The notes: generated by a model not told the origin, from the letters alone. Numbered from the stretch's first letter, positions 44,438 through 53,563 are shown. The stretch is 64,000 bases of DNA from JAUWKC01 sp035529895 (GCA_035529895.1 DATKVV010000008.1:117948-181947); one strand, 5' to 3'. Numbers and translations: made by a program.

Positions 44438-45640
44438 CTATCGCCTGGGGCCAAAGGCATATACATAACCGTCGTCACTACCCACAACCACAATCCCTCC
44501 GGCAACAGCAGGCGACGACGTAATCGGCCGGCCAATCTCGTATGACCATAACTCTTTGCCGTCGGAAAGTCTTATCAGGTAAAGCCGTCCGTCTTCCGAG
44601 CCTACGACAACTTTGTCCCCGCAAATGACCGGCGAGCTGTCAACCTCGCCGAGCGTCTTGAATACCCACACCGCCTTCCCGTCGCCGCGACTTACACAAT
44701 GCACGCGATTGTCACGTCCGCCGAACACAACCACCTTCTCACCGACCGCCGGCGACGAGAAATAAGCCGATTCCCCATCGCCATACTCCCACAGGACTTT
44801 GCCGTTGCCAATGTCGGCACAGATGAATTTGCCGTCGTAGTTTCCAACATACGCGCGTCCCTCGAAAAACGCCGCAGATGCCGCGACGAATGAGCCCGCA
44901 TCGATTTCGCTTATCTTACTGCCGTCGCGAACCGACACCACGTGAATCATGGCGTCGCACCCGCCGAAAACCGCCTTCCCCTCAGTAATCGCCGGCGACC
45001 CGTTTATGTAATTCTCTGTTTCATACGTCCAGACAACCCCTCCGTTTGCCGAATCCACGCAGTGCAATTTGTTGTCATAGCTGCCCACAACTATCCAGAC
45101 CCCCTTACCATCCGGCGCGTATGTCCAGTTAGCGCCGCCAAGAATCTTTGCACCCGTCTTATATTTCCACCTCAGCGAGCCGGTCTTTGCCTCAATCGCA
45201 TACAAAAACTTATCCGACGACCCCACAAAGACCGCATCATCAATTACGCACGGCGCAGCTTCGACCGCACCGCCGGTTCGGTACGACCACACCCGGCTGC
45301 CGTCTTTCAAATCGATGGCATAGACATTAGCGTCGGAAGAGCCTGTGAAGACAAGGCCGTTATCGATTGCCGGCGAAGACTCTACGGCACCGTCTGTCTT
45401 GAACTTCCAGAGTTGCACGAGCGAATCAGCCAAGGACCCGGGCGCAGTACCCAATAAGCTCTGCCCGCCGCGGAACATAGGCCAATTCCCGCCGCTTCCG
45501 GCAACCTCAACTTCTTTCTGTGCGACTTGGGGCTTTTCCCCGCCGGCCGGTTCAGAACGGGCAATTACTAACGCTGCAACGACTGCACCCGCTGCGACAG
45601 CAATGCCAGCCGCCAAAATCGTCCGAATCTCGACTCTCAC
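44438..45640 (-). CDS. Membrane-anchored seven-bladed beta-propeller protein, first gene of the redox operon
   Basis: A 400-residue protein with an N-terminal helix (ILAAGIAVAAGAVVAALVIA) and a very regular PQQ-like propeller. Repeats follow a V(Y)AIDLKDGSRVWSYRTGGA-like pattern, and each blade ends near VFVGSSDKFLYAIEAKTG. The short WPMFRGGQ motif replaces the WPxFRGPN of its paralogs. The repeats are nearly uniform, which suggests recent internal duplication. The start is GTG 45640 behind GGGGGTG. It is the first gene of the minus-strand run, and tRNA-Lys lies 268 bp upstream. Confidence 0.86.
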   Translation of the reverse strand: MRVEIRTILAAGIAVAAGAVVAALVIARSEPAGGEKPQVAQKEVEVAGSGGNWPMFRGGQSLLGTAPGSLADSLVQLWKFKTDGAVESSPAIDNGLVFTGSSDANVYAIDLKDGSRVWSYRTGGAVEAAPCVIDDAVFVGSSDKFLYAIEAKTGSLRWKYKTGAKILGGANWTYAPDGKGVWIVVGSYDNKLHCVDSANGGVVWTYETENYINGSPAITEGKAVFGGCDAMIHVVSVRDGSKISEIDAGSFVAASAAFFEGRAYVGNYDGKFICADIGNGKVLWEYGDGESAYFSSPAVGEKVVVFGGRDNRVHCVSRGDGKAVWVFKTLGEVDSSPVICGDKVVVGSEDGRLYLIRLSDGKELWSYEIGRPITSSPAVAGGIVVVGSDDGYVYAFGPRR

Positions 45641-45908
45641 AGATATTCACCCCCATACTTCTCGCCAAAACCATACATAAGACCATTCCCAATAATAACT
45701 TATCGGCCCGCCAAACGCAACAAAACCTTCAATACCTGAAAAAAGGCACCTACAATGCCTTCGTTGTTGGAGCATGTTGACGTGAATTCACTTCGAATCG
45801 AACGCTCAAGACGGCTTGACTACAGCGAAGAATAAAACGCGCAGGTAAACTCAACTTAAGTCACAATGAAAAGCAATCCTCAGAACGGGCAAGTCACTTC
45901 GCACAAAA

Positions 45909-45981
45909 TGAGAGTGCAGGGATTCGAACCCTGGACCTACGGCTTAAAAGGCCGTTGCTCTACCTGCTGAGCTACACTCCC
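45909..45981 (-). tRNA. tRNA-Lys (anticodon TTT)
   Basis: A 73-nt cloverleaf on the minus strand. The acceptor GGGAGTG pairs with CACTCTC (one G-T pair), with A as discriminator. The D arm is GCTCAGCAGGTAGAGC. The anticodon loop CTTTTAA gives TTT. The T arm is CAGGGTTCGAATCCCTG. No CCA is encoded. Confidence 0.96.
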
Positions 45982-46275
45982 GAAAACAACAAAGGCCGGC
46001 TGCTCAAAAACCGCAGCACATCACCGTCAAATACCGTACAGCGCAAAACTACCTCTGCTGCACAACTAATTATAGCGGCAAAGGCCGGTCGTGTGTAAAG
46101 CAAATTCTCAGCACAAAACCATTTCCGACCAAAAAGCCGGAAGTTTACACACGCAGGAACATTTTTGCAAGAAAATAAACCCTCTTATCCCAGACAAATA
46201 GAAAACCGCGTCGTTGACACTCGCTCCGCCAGAAGATAGCATATCAATTTTATCAGCCACAGGGAGTATTGCTGT

Positions 46276-47355
46276 ATGGTTAACGTAACGCTTATTACCG
46301 GTGACGGGGTCGGGCCGGAAATCGCCCAAGCCGCCCGCAGGTGCATCGACGCCACCGGAGCCGGCATCAACTGGGAATTGGCCGAAGCCGGCGCGGACGT
46401 AATAGACAGGCTCGGAACCCCTCTTCCCGATGCGACCGTCGAATCGGTAAAGAAAAACGGCCTCGCCCTCAAAGCGCCCATCACCACCCCCATTGGAAAA
46501 GGCTATCGAAGCATAAACGTCCACCTTCGCCAAACTCTCGACTTGTACGCCTGCCTCAGACCCTGCAAAAGCTACAAGGGCGTGCGGAGCAGATACTCCG
46601 ATATAGACCTTGTCGTCGTCCGCGAAAACACCGAAGACCTCTACGCGGGCATCGAATTCCAAAAAGGCAAAGACGACACCGCTGAGCTTATCAACTGGAT
46701 AAACAAGCACAGCCGCCGAAAGATAACCAACGATTCAGGCATAAGTATAAAGCCCATTTCGGTCGGCGCCACGCAGCGCATAGTGAGCTTCGCGTTTGAT
46801 TACGCCCGCAAAATGGGCCGCAGGAAGGTAACCTCCGTTCATAAAGCCAATATTATGAAATTTAGCGACGGCTTATGGCTTGAGGTAAGTCATCAGGTGG
46901 CCGAACAATACCCTGACATCGAATTCGAAGACCGCATCGTCGACAATATGTGCATGCAGTTGATTCAAAAGCCCGAGCTCTACGATGTGATAGTGCTGCC
47001 CAATCTCTACGGCGACATAATAAGCGATTTGTGTGCCGGCCTGGTCGGCGGGCTCGGCATCGCACCCGGCGCAAACATCGGCGAAAAAGCAGCCATCTTC
47101 GAGGCTACCCACGGCAGCGCACCAAAATACAAAGGTCTAAATAAGGTAAACCCAACCGCCCTGATACTGAGCGGCGTAATGATGCTAAGACACATAGGGA
47201 AAACAGCCGAAGCCGACAGGCTCGAAAACGCCGTGGCCGCCGTAATCGCCGAAGGCAAAAACGTGACCTACGACCTCAAGGCGGACCGCGACGACCCAAC
47301 GGCTGTCGGAACGAGCCAAATGGCCGATGCCATTATCGAAAAAATTGAAAGTTAG
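46276..47355 (+). CDS. NAD-dependent isocitrate dehydrogenase family enzyme
   Basis: A 359-residue enzyme of the isocitrate/isopropylmalate dehydrogenase family. Visible features are ITGDGVGPEI at the N-terminus, the substrate-loop YRSINVHLRQTLDLYACLRP (the S-x-N and R pattern of isocitrate dehydrogenases), VVVRENTEDLYAGIEF, the catalytic Lys region VHKANIMKFSDG, the metal-binding NLYGDIISDLCAGLVGG, and FEATHGSAPKYKGLNKVNPT for cofactor binding. The length fits NAD-type ICDH rather than the 400-plus residue NADP type. The cytosolic TCA-cycle reaction (isocitrate to 2-oxoglutarate) is likely. Homoisocitrate or isopropylmalate is less likely. The ribosome-binding site is AGGGAG. Confidence 0.86.
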   Translation: MVNVTLITGDGVGPEIAQAARRCIDATGAGINWELAEAGADVIDRLGTPLPDATVESVKKNGLALKAPITTPIGKGYRSINVHLRQTLDLYACLRPCKSYKGVRSRYSDIDLVVVRENTEDLYAGIEFQKGKDDTAELINWINKHSRRKITNDSGISIKPISVGATQRIVSFAFDYARKMGRRKVTSVHKANIMKFSDGLWLEVSHQVAEQYPDIEFEDRIVDNMCMQLIQKPELYDVIVLPNLYGDIISDLCAGLVGGLGIAPGANIGEKAAIFEATHGSAPKYKGLNKVNPTALILSGVMMLRHIGKTAEADRLENAVAAVIAEGKNVTYDLKADRDDPTAVGTSQMADAIIEKIES

Positions 47356-47432
47356 GATACAGGCACTAAAATTACATATCAAAGTGTGAAATCCTTTTCC
47401 TCTTCGCTGTGGCTCTTTTCAGGGACCCTTAA

Positions 47433-48500
47433 TTGAACCAGGAAAGCTATCGCAGACTGATTTCAGGCCGGACCGGCGGTTTGGCGGCAGCATCATCCCG
47501 CTTCTTTCTAAGGATCATTTCGTGGTTTTACTCTGCCGTCGTCGCTGTGCGTAATTGCCTGTACTCCCGAGGCTGGCTTAAAACACACTGTGCGGGGGCG
47601 GTGGTTATAAGCGTAGGCAATATAACAACAGGCGGGACAGGCAAAACTCCGCTTGTAATCCGGCTGTGCAATTTACTCAGCCAAAAAGCCATTCCTTGCG
47701 CTATACTTACCCGCGGCTACAGGACAGCTCAAAACTATACCGATGAGCCCGCAATCCTGGCCGCAAACTGCCCCCACGCCAAAGTAATCGTCAATCCCGA
47801 CCGCGTCGCAGGCGCTGCAGAGGCCGTTGGCAAGTTCGGTGCAAAGGCATTGATTATGGACGACGGCTTTCAGCATCGACGCTTGCACCGCGACCTCGAT
47901 ATTGTCGTAATCGATGCAACGCAGCCTTTCGGCTACGACAAGTTGCTACCTGCCGGGCTCCTGCGGGAGCCGGTTACTGCCTTGAAAAGAGCCCAAGCCG
48001 TCATTCTTACAAGGTGCGACCAGGCTTCCGAATCTGAATTGAGCCGGGTCGAACTGAAACTGCATCAAATCAATCCGGACATGCTAATCGCAAGGTCCGT
48101 ACATGCCGCCGTCTGCGCAAAAACCATAAACAACAAACAAATAGACCTCACAGAACTCAGCAACAAAAACGTATTCGCTTTCTGCGGCATAGGTAATCCC
48201 GACGCTTTTTTCAAGACCGTCAAAGGAGTCGGCGCCAACTTGGTCGGCTGGAAAGTCTATAACGACCATTATCACTACGCAGACCGCGATATTATTGACA
48301 TCTGGGAAAGAGCCAGACATTTGAGTTGCGACTGGATACTTTCCACGGAGAAAGACCGGACCAAGGTCGCCGGCCTCCACTTTTGCGAAACCGACATACC
48401 TTTCGCAGACCTGGTGGTTGAACTCAAGTTTCTCACCGGCGAGGATAAACTTGCAGACTTGATTCATGAAGCGTTGGCGGGTAAAATCCTCAAAAAGTAA
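47433..48500 (+). CDS. lpxK: Tetraacyldisaccharide 4'-kinase (lipid A biosynthesis)
   Basis: A 355-residue inner-membrane-associated kinase that phosphorylates the lipid A disaccharide at the 4' position. The N-terminal hydrophobic segment is RFFLRIISWFYSAVVAVRN. The P-loop-like VGNITTGGTGKTPLVIRL is followed by ILTRGYR, LIMDDGFQHRRLHRDLDIVV with the catalytic Asp-Asp, and FCGIGNPDAFF. The start is TTG 47433, with AGGGA 7 bases upstream. It opens the LPS core operon, ending 20 bp before hldE. This confirms an outer membrane with lipid A. Confidence 0.94.
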   Translation: MNQESYRRLISGRTGGLAAASSRFFLRIISWFYSAVVAVRNCLYSRGWLKTHCAGAVVISVGNITTGGTGKTPLVIRLCNLLSQKAIPCAILTRGYRTAQNYTDEPAILAANCPHAKVIVNPDRVAGAAEAVGKFGAKALIMDDGFQHRRLHRDLDIVVIDATQPFGYDKLLPAGLLREPVTALKRAQAVILTRCDQASESELSRVELKLHQINPDMLIARSVHAAVCAKTINNKQIDLTELSNKNVFAFCGIGNPDAFFKTVKGVGANLVGWKVYNDHYHYADRDIIDIWERARHLSCDWILSTEKDRTKVAGLHFCETDIPFADLVVELKFLTGEDKLADLIHEALAGKILKK

Positions 48501-48520
48501 AAAGCTTAAATTAGAAAAAA

Positions 48521-50005
48521 ATGTACGAAACGCTGCTGAAAACAGTAACGAATCTGGGTTCACCGAAAGTTCTGGTGGTCGGCGATTTCATGCTCGACGT
48601 TTACGTCTACGGCGATGCGTTGAGGATAAGTCCCGAGGCGCCTGTGCCGGTGCTCAAAGTCTGCAAGACAGAGTACGGCTGCGGCGGCGCCGCTTCTGTG
48701 GCCGCCGACCTCGCCGATTTAGGTGCCGCACCTTACTGTCTCGGTGTGATTGCAGATGACCACAACGGCCGAATCCTCAAGCAAATGCTGACCAAAGCCG
48801 GTGCCGATATTACCGGCCTGCTTCTCGTCAACGACAGGCCCACCATCAGCAAACAGCGACTCATCGGTCTGGCGCAGCACCGTCATCGCCAGCAACTGAT
48901 AAGAATGGACGAAGAATCTACAGACCCCCTGTCCGACGAGCAATATCACAAGCTCCTGGAAATTTATCAGAATCACTTACAGCACGCCGATATCGTTTGT
49001 CTTCAGGACTATAACAAGGGTCTGCTTACTCCATCACTCTGCCGGGAAATGATACAGTTGGCAGCCAAAACCGATAAAAAAGTGCTCGTCGACCCCTGCC
49101 TGGCTGCTGATTATTCAAAATACGTCTCTGCCACCGTCATCACGCCGAACCGTAAGGAGGCTTCAACTGTCGTTGGTTTTGATATTAATACAACCGAGGC
49201 GGCCGCCAAAGCAGCCGAACAACTTATCGAGAAGTTAAAGCTGGAAGCCGTCGTAATAACGCTTGATAAGGAAGGTGCATATCTCAAAACACAAACCGTC
49301 AGTGAGCTCATTTCTACCAGGCCGCGCAATGTTTACGATGTAACCGGCGCCGGTGACATGGTCCTGGCCACACTGGCCGTAACTCTCGCCGCCGACTGCG
49401 ATTACAAAACGGCCGTGCAGTTGGCCAACATGGCCGGCGGTATCGAGGTCGAAAAATTCGGAACCGCTACAGTAACTATCGACGAAATTATAAACGAGAT
49501 TATCAGTGAAAACCGCGGCAAGAGCGGCAAGATACGCTCAATCGATTCCCTCGTCCGCGAACGCGATTGGCACCGCAGGCAGAAAGAAACCGTGGTTTTT
49601 ACCAACGGCTGTTTTGATGTCGTGCACAGGGGCCACATTGAGTTCCTAAAGTTCTGTAAGTCCCAGGGCAACATAGTAATTGTCGGATTAAACAGCGACA
49701 GCTCCGTAAAAGCCATCAAGGGCCCCGACCGGCCCATCAACAACCAGCACGACCGCGCCGCTGTTCTGGCCGCACTTGAAACCGTCGACTACATCACCGT
49801 CTTCGACGAGCCGGAGCCGCTCAGCTTAATAAAGCAGATAAAGCCGGACGTGCTGGTAAAAGGTCAGGACTGGGCAGAGAAAGGCGTTGTCGGCCGGGAG
49901 TTTGTTGAGTCCTGCGGCGGCAGGGTCGCGCTTGCACCGCTGGTTGAAGGCAAAAGCTCAACATCCGTAATCGAAAAAATGAAAGCACTTTGGAAGAAGC
50001 TTTGA
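48521..50005 (+). CDS. hldE: Bifunctional heptose 7-phosphate kinase / heptose 1-phosphate adenylyltransferase
   Basis: A 494-residue fusion of two cytosolic activities. The N-terminal PfkB/ribokinase-type kinase (about 1-325) has VVGDFMLDVYVYGDA and YDVTGAGDMVLATLAVT, where the Asp of GAGD is the catalytic base. The C-terminal nucleotidyltransferase (about 350-494) has VVFTNGCFDVVHRGHIEFL with the HxGH motif, and VIVGLNSDSSVKAIKG. It makes ADP-heptose for the LPS core from heptose 7-phosphate. GmhB supplies the intervening phosphatase step. The stop overlaps the gmhA start as TGATG. Confidence 0.95.
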   Translation: MYETLLKTVTNLGSPKVLVVGDFMLDVYVYGDALRISPEAPVPVLKVCKTEYGCGGAASVAADLADLGAAPYCLGVIADDHNGRILKQMLTKAGADITGLLLVNDRPTISKQRLIGLAQHRHRQQLIRMDEESTDPLSDEQYHKLLEIYQNHLQHADIVCLQDYNKGLLTPSLCREMIQLAAKTDKKVLVDPCLAADYSKYVSATVITPNRKEASTVVGFDINTTEAAAKAAEQLIEKLKLEAVVITLDKEGAYLKTQTVSELISTRPRNVYDVTGAGDMVLATLAVTLAADCDYKTAVQLANMAGGIEVEKFGTATVTIDEIINEIISENRGKSGKIRSIDSLVRERDWHRRQKETVVFTNGCFDVVHRGHIEFLKFCKSQGNIVIVGLNSDSSVKAIKGPDRPINNQHDRAAVLAALETVDYITVFDEPEPLSLIKQIKPDVLVKGQDWAEKGVVGREFVESCGGRVALAPLVEGKSSTSVIEKMKALWKKL

Positions 50006-50607
50006 TGAAAGAAACCGTCAAAAGGCAAATAGAAACGATAATCCAAACACACAAAACGATGGTCGCTAAACTTGAGGCTGGCGGCATTGAAGCAATCGCC
50101 GCGGCAGCCGAGGCCATCGAAAGGGCACTCAAGACAAATGGTCGAATCTATATCTGCGGCAACGGCGGTTCCGCCGCCGATGCGCAGCACATAGCCGGTG
50201 AGCTCGTCGGCAGATTCCAGAGAGAACGCAAGGCCCTGCCCGCGATGGCCCTGACCACCGATACTTCCGCCATAACTTCGATTTCCAACGACTATGGTTA
50301 TGAGACTGTATTCGCCAGGCAGGTCGAGGCCTTCGTCGAAGAAGGTGACATCTTGTGGGCTGTTTCAACCAGCGGCGCGTCGGCAAATATCATCGCCGCC
50401 GTCAAATCAGCCAAAGCAAAAGGGGCATCCGTCCTGGCCTTTACCGGCAAACCAGACAGCCCCCTTGAGAGAATGGCCGATATCTGCTTCTGCGCCGATA
50501 GTGAATCCACCGCCCGCAGCCAGGAGATTCATCAGCTTGCCTACCATATAATCTGTGACCTTGTGGAACAGGGCTTTTGCAAAAATAAAACTCAAAAACA
50601 GGCTTAA
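50005..50607 (+). CDS. gmhA: Sedoheptulose-7-phosphate isomerase (SIS domain)
   Basis: A 200-residue SIS-domain enzyme that converts sedoheptulose 7-phosphate to heptose 7-phosphate, the first step of ADP-heptose synthesis. It has ICGNGGSAADAQHIAGELVG, the phosphosugar-binding AVSTSGASANII, and SQEIHQLAYHIICDLVE with a catalytic His at the C-terminus. I chose ATG 50005, which overlaps the hldE stop and follows GGAAGAAGC. A TTG at 49990 is also in frame. It is clearly cotranscribed with hldE and gmhB. Confidence 0.94.
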   Translation: MKETVKRQIETIIQTHKTMVAKLEAGGIEAIAAAAEAIERALKTNGRIYICGNGGSAADAQHIAGELVGRFQRERKALPAMALTTDTSAITSISNDYGYETVFARQVEAFVEEGDILWAVSTSGASANIIAAVKSAKAKGASVLAFTGKPDSPLERMADICFCADSESTARSQEIHQLAYHIICDLVEQGFCKNKTQKQA

Positions 50608-50613
50608 AAGAAT

Positions 50614-51579
50614 ATGTCTAATAAAGCGATATTCCTGGACCGTGACGACACACTCATCGAAGACCCCGGCTACATTAATCATCCGGATCAGGTCAAGCTG
50701 CTGGATGGCGTCGCCGAGGCCCTTATCGAGCTTAAAACACTTGGCTATATGCTCATTGTCGCCACAAATCAATCGGCTGTCGCACGCGGAATTGTCACCG
50801 AGAAAGTCCTCGGCGAAATACACGACCGCTTGAAGGAGCTGCTCGCCGAAAAAGGCGCATACCTGGACCAGATTTATTACTGCCCCTATCACCCCGACGG
50901 GGCCGTTGCAAAATACCGCAAAGAAAGCGACTGGCGAAAACCCAACCCCGGAATGCTCCTTGCCGCCGCCGGTGAGATGGATATCGACCTCGGCCAGTCC
51001 TGGCTCATCGGCAATGGCAGCCGCGATATCGACGCCGGTTTGCGAGCCGGCTGCAAAACCATATTGGTAAGTCGTACTTCCCAGCCCCAGTCGTCTGCTC
51101 TGGGCGGGCCAAAACCTGATTACAAAAGTGTAAATATCCGCGAAGCTGTCAATATCATAAAAAAACATTACCGTTTGTCTAATAAGCCCGCTACCCAGGC
51201 CCCGCCGATACCGGCGCCCCAAGCCGAGCCGGCCGTGGAAACCCCTGAAGAACCGACGCCGTCGCAGCCTGTCCACTGGCAGCCTGAGCCAGTCGAACCT
51301 TCGCAGCAGCAGCTCCCCCCGGAAACCACCGAACAACTGCTCAGAAGCATCCTCGAACACCTAAGGAGTATGCAGCGCGCCGACATGTTCAGTGAGTTCT
51401 CCGTGATGAGACTGATGGCGGGAGTCCTGCAAATTATTGTACTTTTTTGTCTGCTCGTATGTGTATGGCTGCTTATGGCCCCGAACCGACAGGATAATTC
51501 CGTCTTTATCGCGCTCGGCTTTGCCGTCCTTCTCCAGTTGATGTCGCTAACGTTCTACGTGATGCAAGGACGAAAATAA
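50614..51579 (+). CDS. gmhB: GmhB-like heptose bisphosphate phosphatase with C-terminal membrane extension
   Basis: A 321-residue protein. Residues 1-185 are a HAD phosphatase of the GmhB type (AIFLDRDDTLIEDPGYI with the DxD nucleophile pair D9/D11, VATNQSAVARG, WRKPNPGMLLAAAGEM, WLIGNGSRDIDAG). The zinc-loop cysteines are only partly kept: C90 and H93 are present, but the usual CxC before RKP is S105 and W107. About 60 residues of Pro/Gln/Glu-rich linker follow, then two transmembrane helices (MAGVLQIIVLFCLLVCVWLL and FIALGFAVLLQLMSLTFYVM). GmhB is normally a 180-190 residue soluble enzyme, so this membrane tether is unusual. It removes the 1-phosphate of heptose 1,7-bisphosphate. Confidence 0.88.
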   Translation: MSNKAIFLDRDDTLIEDPGYINHPDQVKLLDGVAEALIELKTLGYMLIVATNQSAVARGIVTEKVLGEIHDRLKELLAEKGAYLDQIYYCPYHPDGAVAKYRKESDWRKPNPGMLLAAAGEMDIDLGQSWLIGNGSRDIDAGLRAGCKTILVSRTSQPQSSALGGPKPDYKSVNIREAVNIIKKHYRLSNKPATQAPPIPAPQAEPAVETPEEPTPSQPVHWQPEPVEPSQQQLPPETTEQLLRSILEHLRSMQRADMFSEFSVMRLMAGVLQIIVLFCLLVCVWLLMAPNRQDNSVFIALGFAVLLQLMSLTFYVMQGRK

Positions 51580-51609
51580 TCACGTCAAGGCTTGTAGGCA
51601 AGATGCAAG

Positions 51610-52641
51610 ATGCGGGAAAACACGCGCAAGATATTGGTATGGCTCCCCTCTCCGATAGGCGATGTCGTTCTTTGCACGCCCGCCTTGCGGGCCATTCGCC
51701 GGCATTTCGAATCCTCGCAAATTGCGTTTTTTGCCAGGCCCGTCGTGCGCGAGCTTTTGTCGCCCGGCGCCTTTAACGACATCTGGATTGAGCAAAAAAC
51801 CGGGAACCCTCTGGCGATTGCCTACACGTTCAGCCGCCATAAGTTCACGCATGCAATCCTGCTCAAGAACTCCTTCGGCTCCGCCTTGGCCGCTTGGCTG
51901 GCGCGAATTCCTCATCGAATAGGCTATGCCCGCGAGGGCCGCTCGCCTTTGCTCACTCAAAAGCTCCACCCCCCAAGGCTGCCCACCGGCAAATTCAAGC
52001 CTATTTCCATGATAGACTACTATCTTGCAATACCTTCGGCCCTCGGCGCCCGCACCGCCGACAGAACTCTCGAATTGTCCGTCGATTCACAGGACGACGA
52101 GAAACTGTATGGCAAATTACCTGAGCTTGGCAGACCTGACGGGATTGTCGTCACACTCGTTCCCGGCGGGGCGTTCGGCCCGAGCAAATGCTGGCCCAGT
52201 GAAAGGTTTGCACAGACCGCCGACCGGCTGATTGAAAACTATGACGCCACAGTCATTGTTTCCGTAGCATCCAATCGGCTTGAAACCCAAATCGCCAAAG
52301 AAATCTGTGATTCCAGCAGGCAAAGGCTCATCAACCTTGCCGAAAGGCCCTTGACCCTCGGCGAACTGAAAGCCCTTTTTTCGAGTTCGGATCTGGTGAT
52401 ATCAAACGACACGGGTCCGCGGCACATAGCCATAGCCCTCGGACGCAAAGTCATTACGCTGTTCGGCCCGAACGACCCCGCCTGGACCGAGACCGGTCAC
52501 AACGACGAGATTCAACTCATCGGCCGTGCACCCTGCGCCCCCTGCCGCAAGCCCAAATGCAAACAGCCCGAACATTTATGCATGCAGGCCATCACCGTCC
52601 AGATGGTTTATGACGCTGCCAAGAGACTGCTCGAAAAATAG
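51610..52641 (+). CDS. GT9-family LPS heptosyltransferase (WaaF-like)
   Basis: A 343-residue GT-B enzyme of family 9. The N-terminus is KILVWLPSPIGDVVLCTPAL. Then come LKNSFGSALAAWLARIPHRIGY, TLVPGGAFGPSKCWPSERFA for nucleotide-heptose binding, and LVISNDTGPRHIAIALGRKV followed by LFGPNDPAWT. A four-Cys tail (CAPCRKPKCKQPEHLCM) matches WaaF-like enzymes. It should add heptose from ADP-heptose to the LPS inner core in the cytoplasm, using donors made by the genes just upstream. WaaF versus WaaC/WaaQ specificity cannot be settled by eye. Confidence 0.9.
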   Translation: MRENTRKILVWLPSPIGDVVLCTPALRAIRRHFESSQIAFFARPVVRELLSPGAFNDIWIEQKTGNPLAIAYTFSRHKFTHAILLKNSFGSALAAWLARIPHRIGYAREGRSPLLTQKLHPPRLPTGKFKPISMIDYYLAIPSALGARTADRTLELSVDSQDDEKLYGKLPELGRPDGIVVTLVPGGAFGPSKCWPSERFAQTADRLIENYDATVIVSVASNRLETQIAKEICDSSRQRLINLAERPLTLGELKALFSSSDLVISNDTGPRHIAIALGRKVITLFGPNDPAWTETGHNDEIQLIGRAPCAPCRKPKCKQPEHLCMQAITVQMVYDAAKRLLEK

Positions 52642-52673
52642 TATCTAACGAATCGCCGCACAGGCCGCAAAAT

Positions 52674-53549
52674 ATGAGTAAGCAAACGCTTAAAAAAACT
52701 TTGGAAACGTTTTTTATCGACCCCGATTACAAAAGCCCCCTGGCCGAACTGGGCTTGACCTCCATCGATGCCGTCTTTTCTTTCGATGCCGGCACGAACC
52801 TCGCCAAAAACAACCTTGCCCCCTATCGCACCCGCCTGCGGTTCGAAATAAAACCAGCCGCCTCCGTCTACCCTATTACCGCCTTCCTGAAGCGTTATGA
52901 TGGTCCGCCCTTAATGACCCAGCTCAAAAACTGGCTATCCCATCGCCATCGCCGAAGCTGTGCCTTCTTCGATTTCGAAGCGGCCGCTGAACTATCGCGA
53001 GCAGGAATAAACACGCCGAAAACGATTGCTTGCGGTGAACAATGGGAGATACTCTTTGAAAAAAGAAGCTTCATTATTACCGAAAAGATTCCCAATGCCG
53101 AATCTCTCGAACGCCGGTTACCAGACTGCTTCACCGGCCCGCCCACGGTTGAAAGCCTCAGACTCCGAAGGGCTTTTATCGCCCAATTAGCTGCCTTTGT
53201 AAGAGATTTCCACCGGACAAGGTACCGTCACCGTGACCTCTACCTGTCGCACATATTCTATGGCGACAATGCCCGCTTTTATCTTATCGACCTGGCGCGG
53301 GCTTTCAGGCCGAAATTATTCGCCGAGCGCTTTCGTAGAAAGGACATCTCGCAATTATACTATTCCGCTCCCGCCGGCCGCTTCTCAAACACCGACAGGC
53401 TGCGTTTCTACTTTGCCTATACCGGCCGTTGCAGCCTGACCGGGAAAGACAAAATATTTATTCGCAAAATAACAAGTAAAGCACGGCGGATGGCCCGCCA
53501 CGACACAAAACACGGCAAATCTGCTCCCTTTGCAGGCCGACACATTTAG
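52674..53549 (+). CDS. WaaP/KdkA-like LPS core kinase
   Basis: A 291-residue protein of the lipopolysaccharide kinase (eukaryotic protein kinase-like) group. Recognisable parts are AFLKRYDG with a candidate ATP-binding Lys, FDFEAAAELSRAGINTPKTI, FIITEKIPNAESLERRLP, then the catalytic loop RYRHRDLYLSHIFY (HRD-like) and the metal-binding RFYLIDLARAF (DLA/DFG-like). It likely phosphorylates an inner-core heptose or Kdo residue. Some of the N-terminal glycine-rich loop is poorly conserved. It lies 32 bp after the heptosyltransferase gene and 14 bp before the GT4 gene. Confidence 0.87.
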   Translation: MSKQTLKKTLETFFIDPDYKSPLAELGLTSIDAVFSFDAGTNLAKNNLAPYRTRLRFEIKPAASVYPITAFLKRYDGPPLMTQLKNWLSHRHRRSCAFFDFEAAAELSRAGINTPKTIACGEQWEILFEKRSFIITEKIPNAESLERRLPDCFTGPPTVESLRLRRAFIAQLAAFVRDFHRTRYRHRDLYLSHIFYGDNARFYLIDLARAFRPKLFAERFRRKDISQLYYSAPAGRFSNTDRLRFYFAYTGRCSLTGKDKIFIRKITSKARRMARHDTKHGKSAPFAGRHI

Positions 53550-53563
53550 GTTATAATTCTGTC

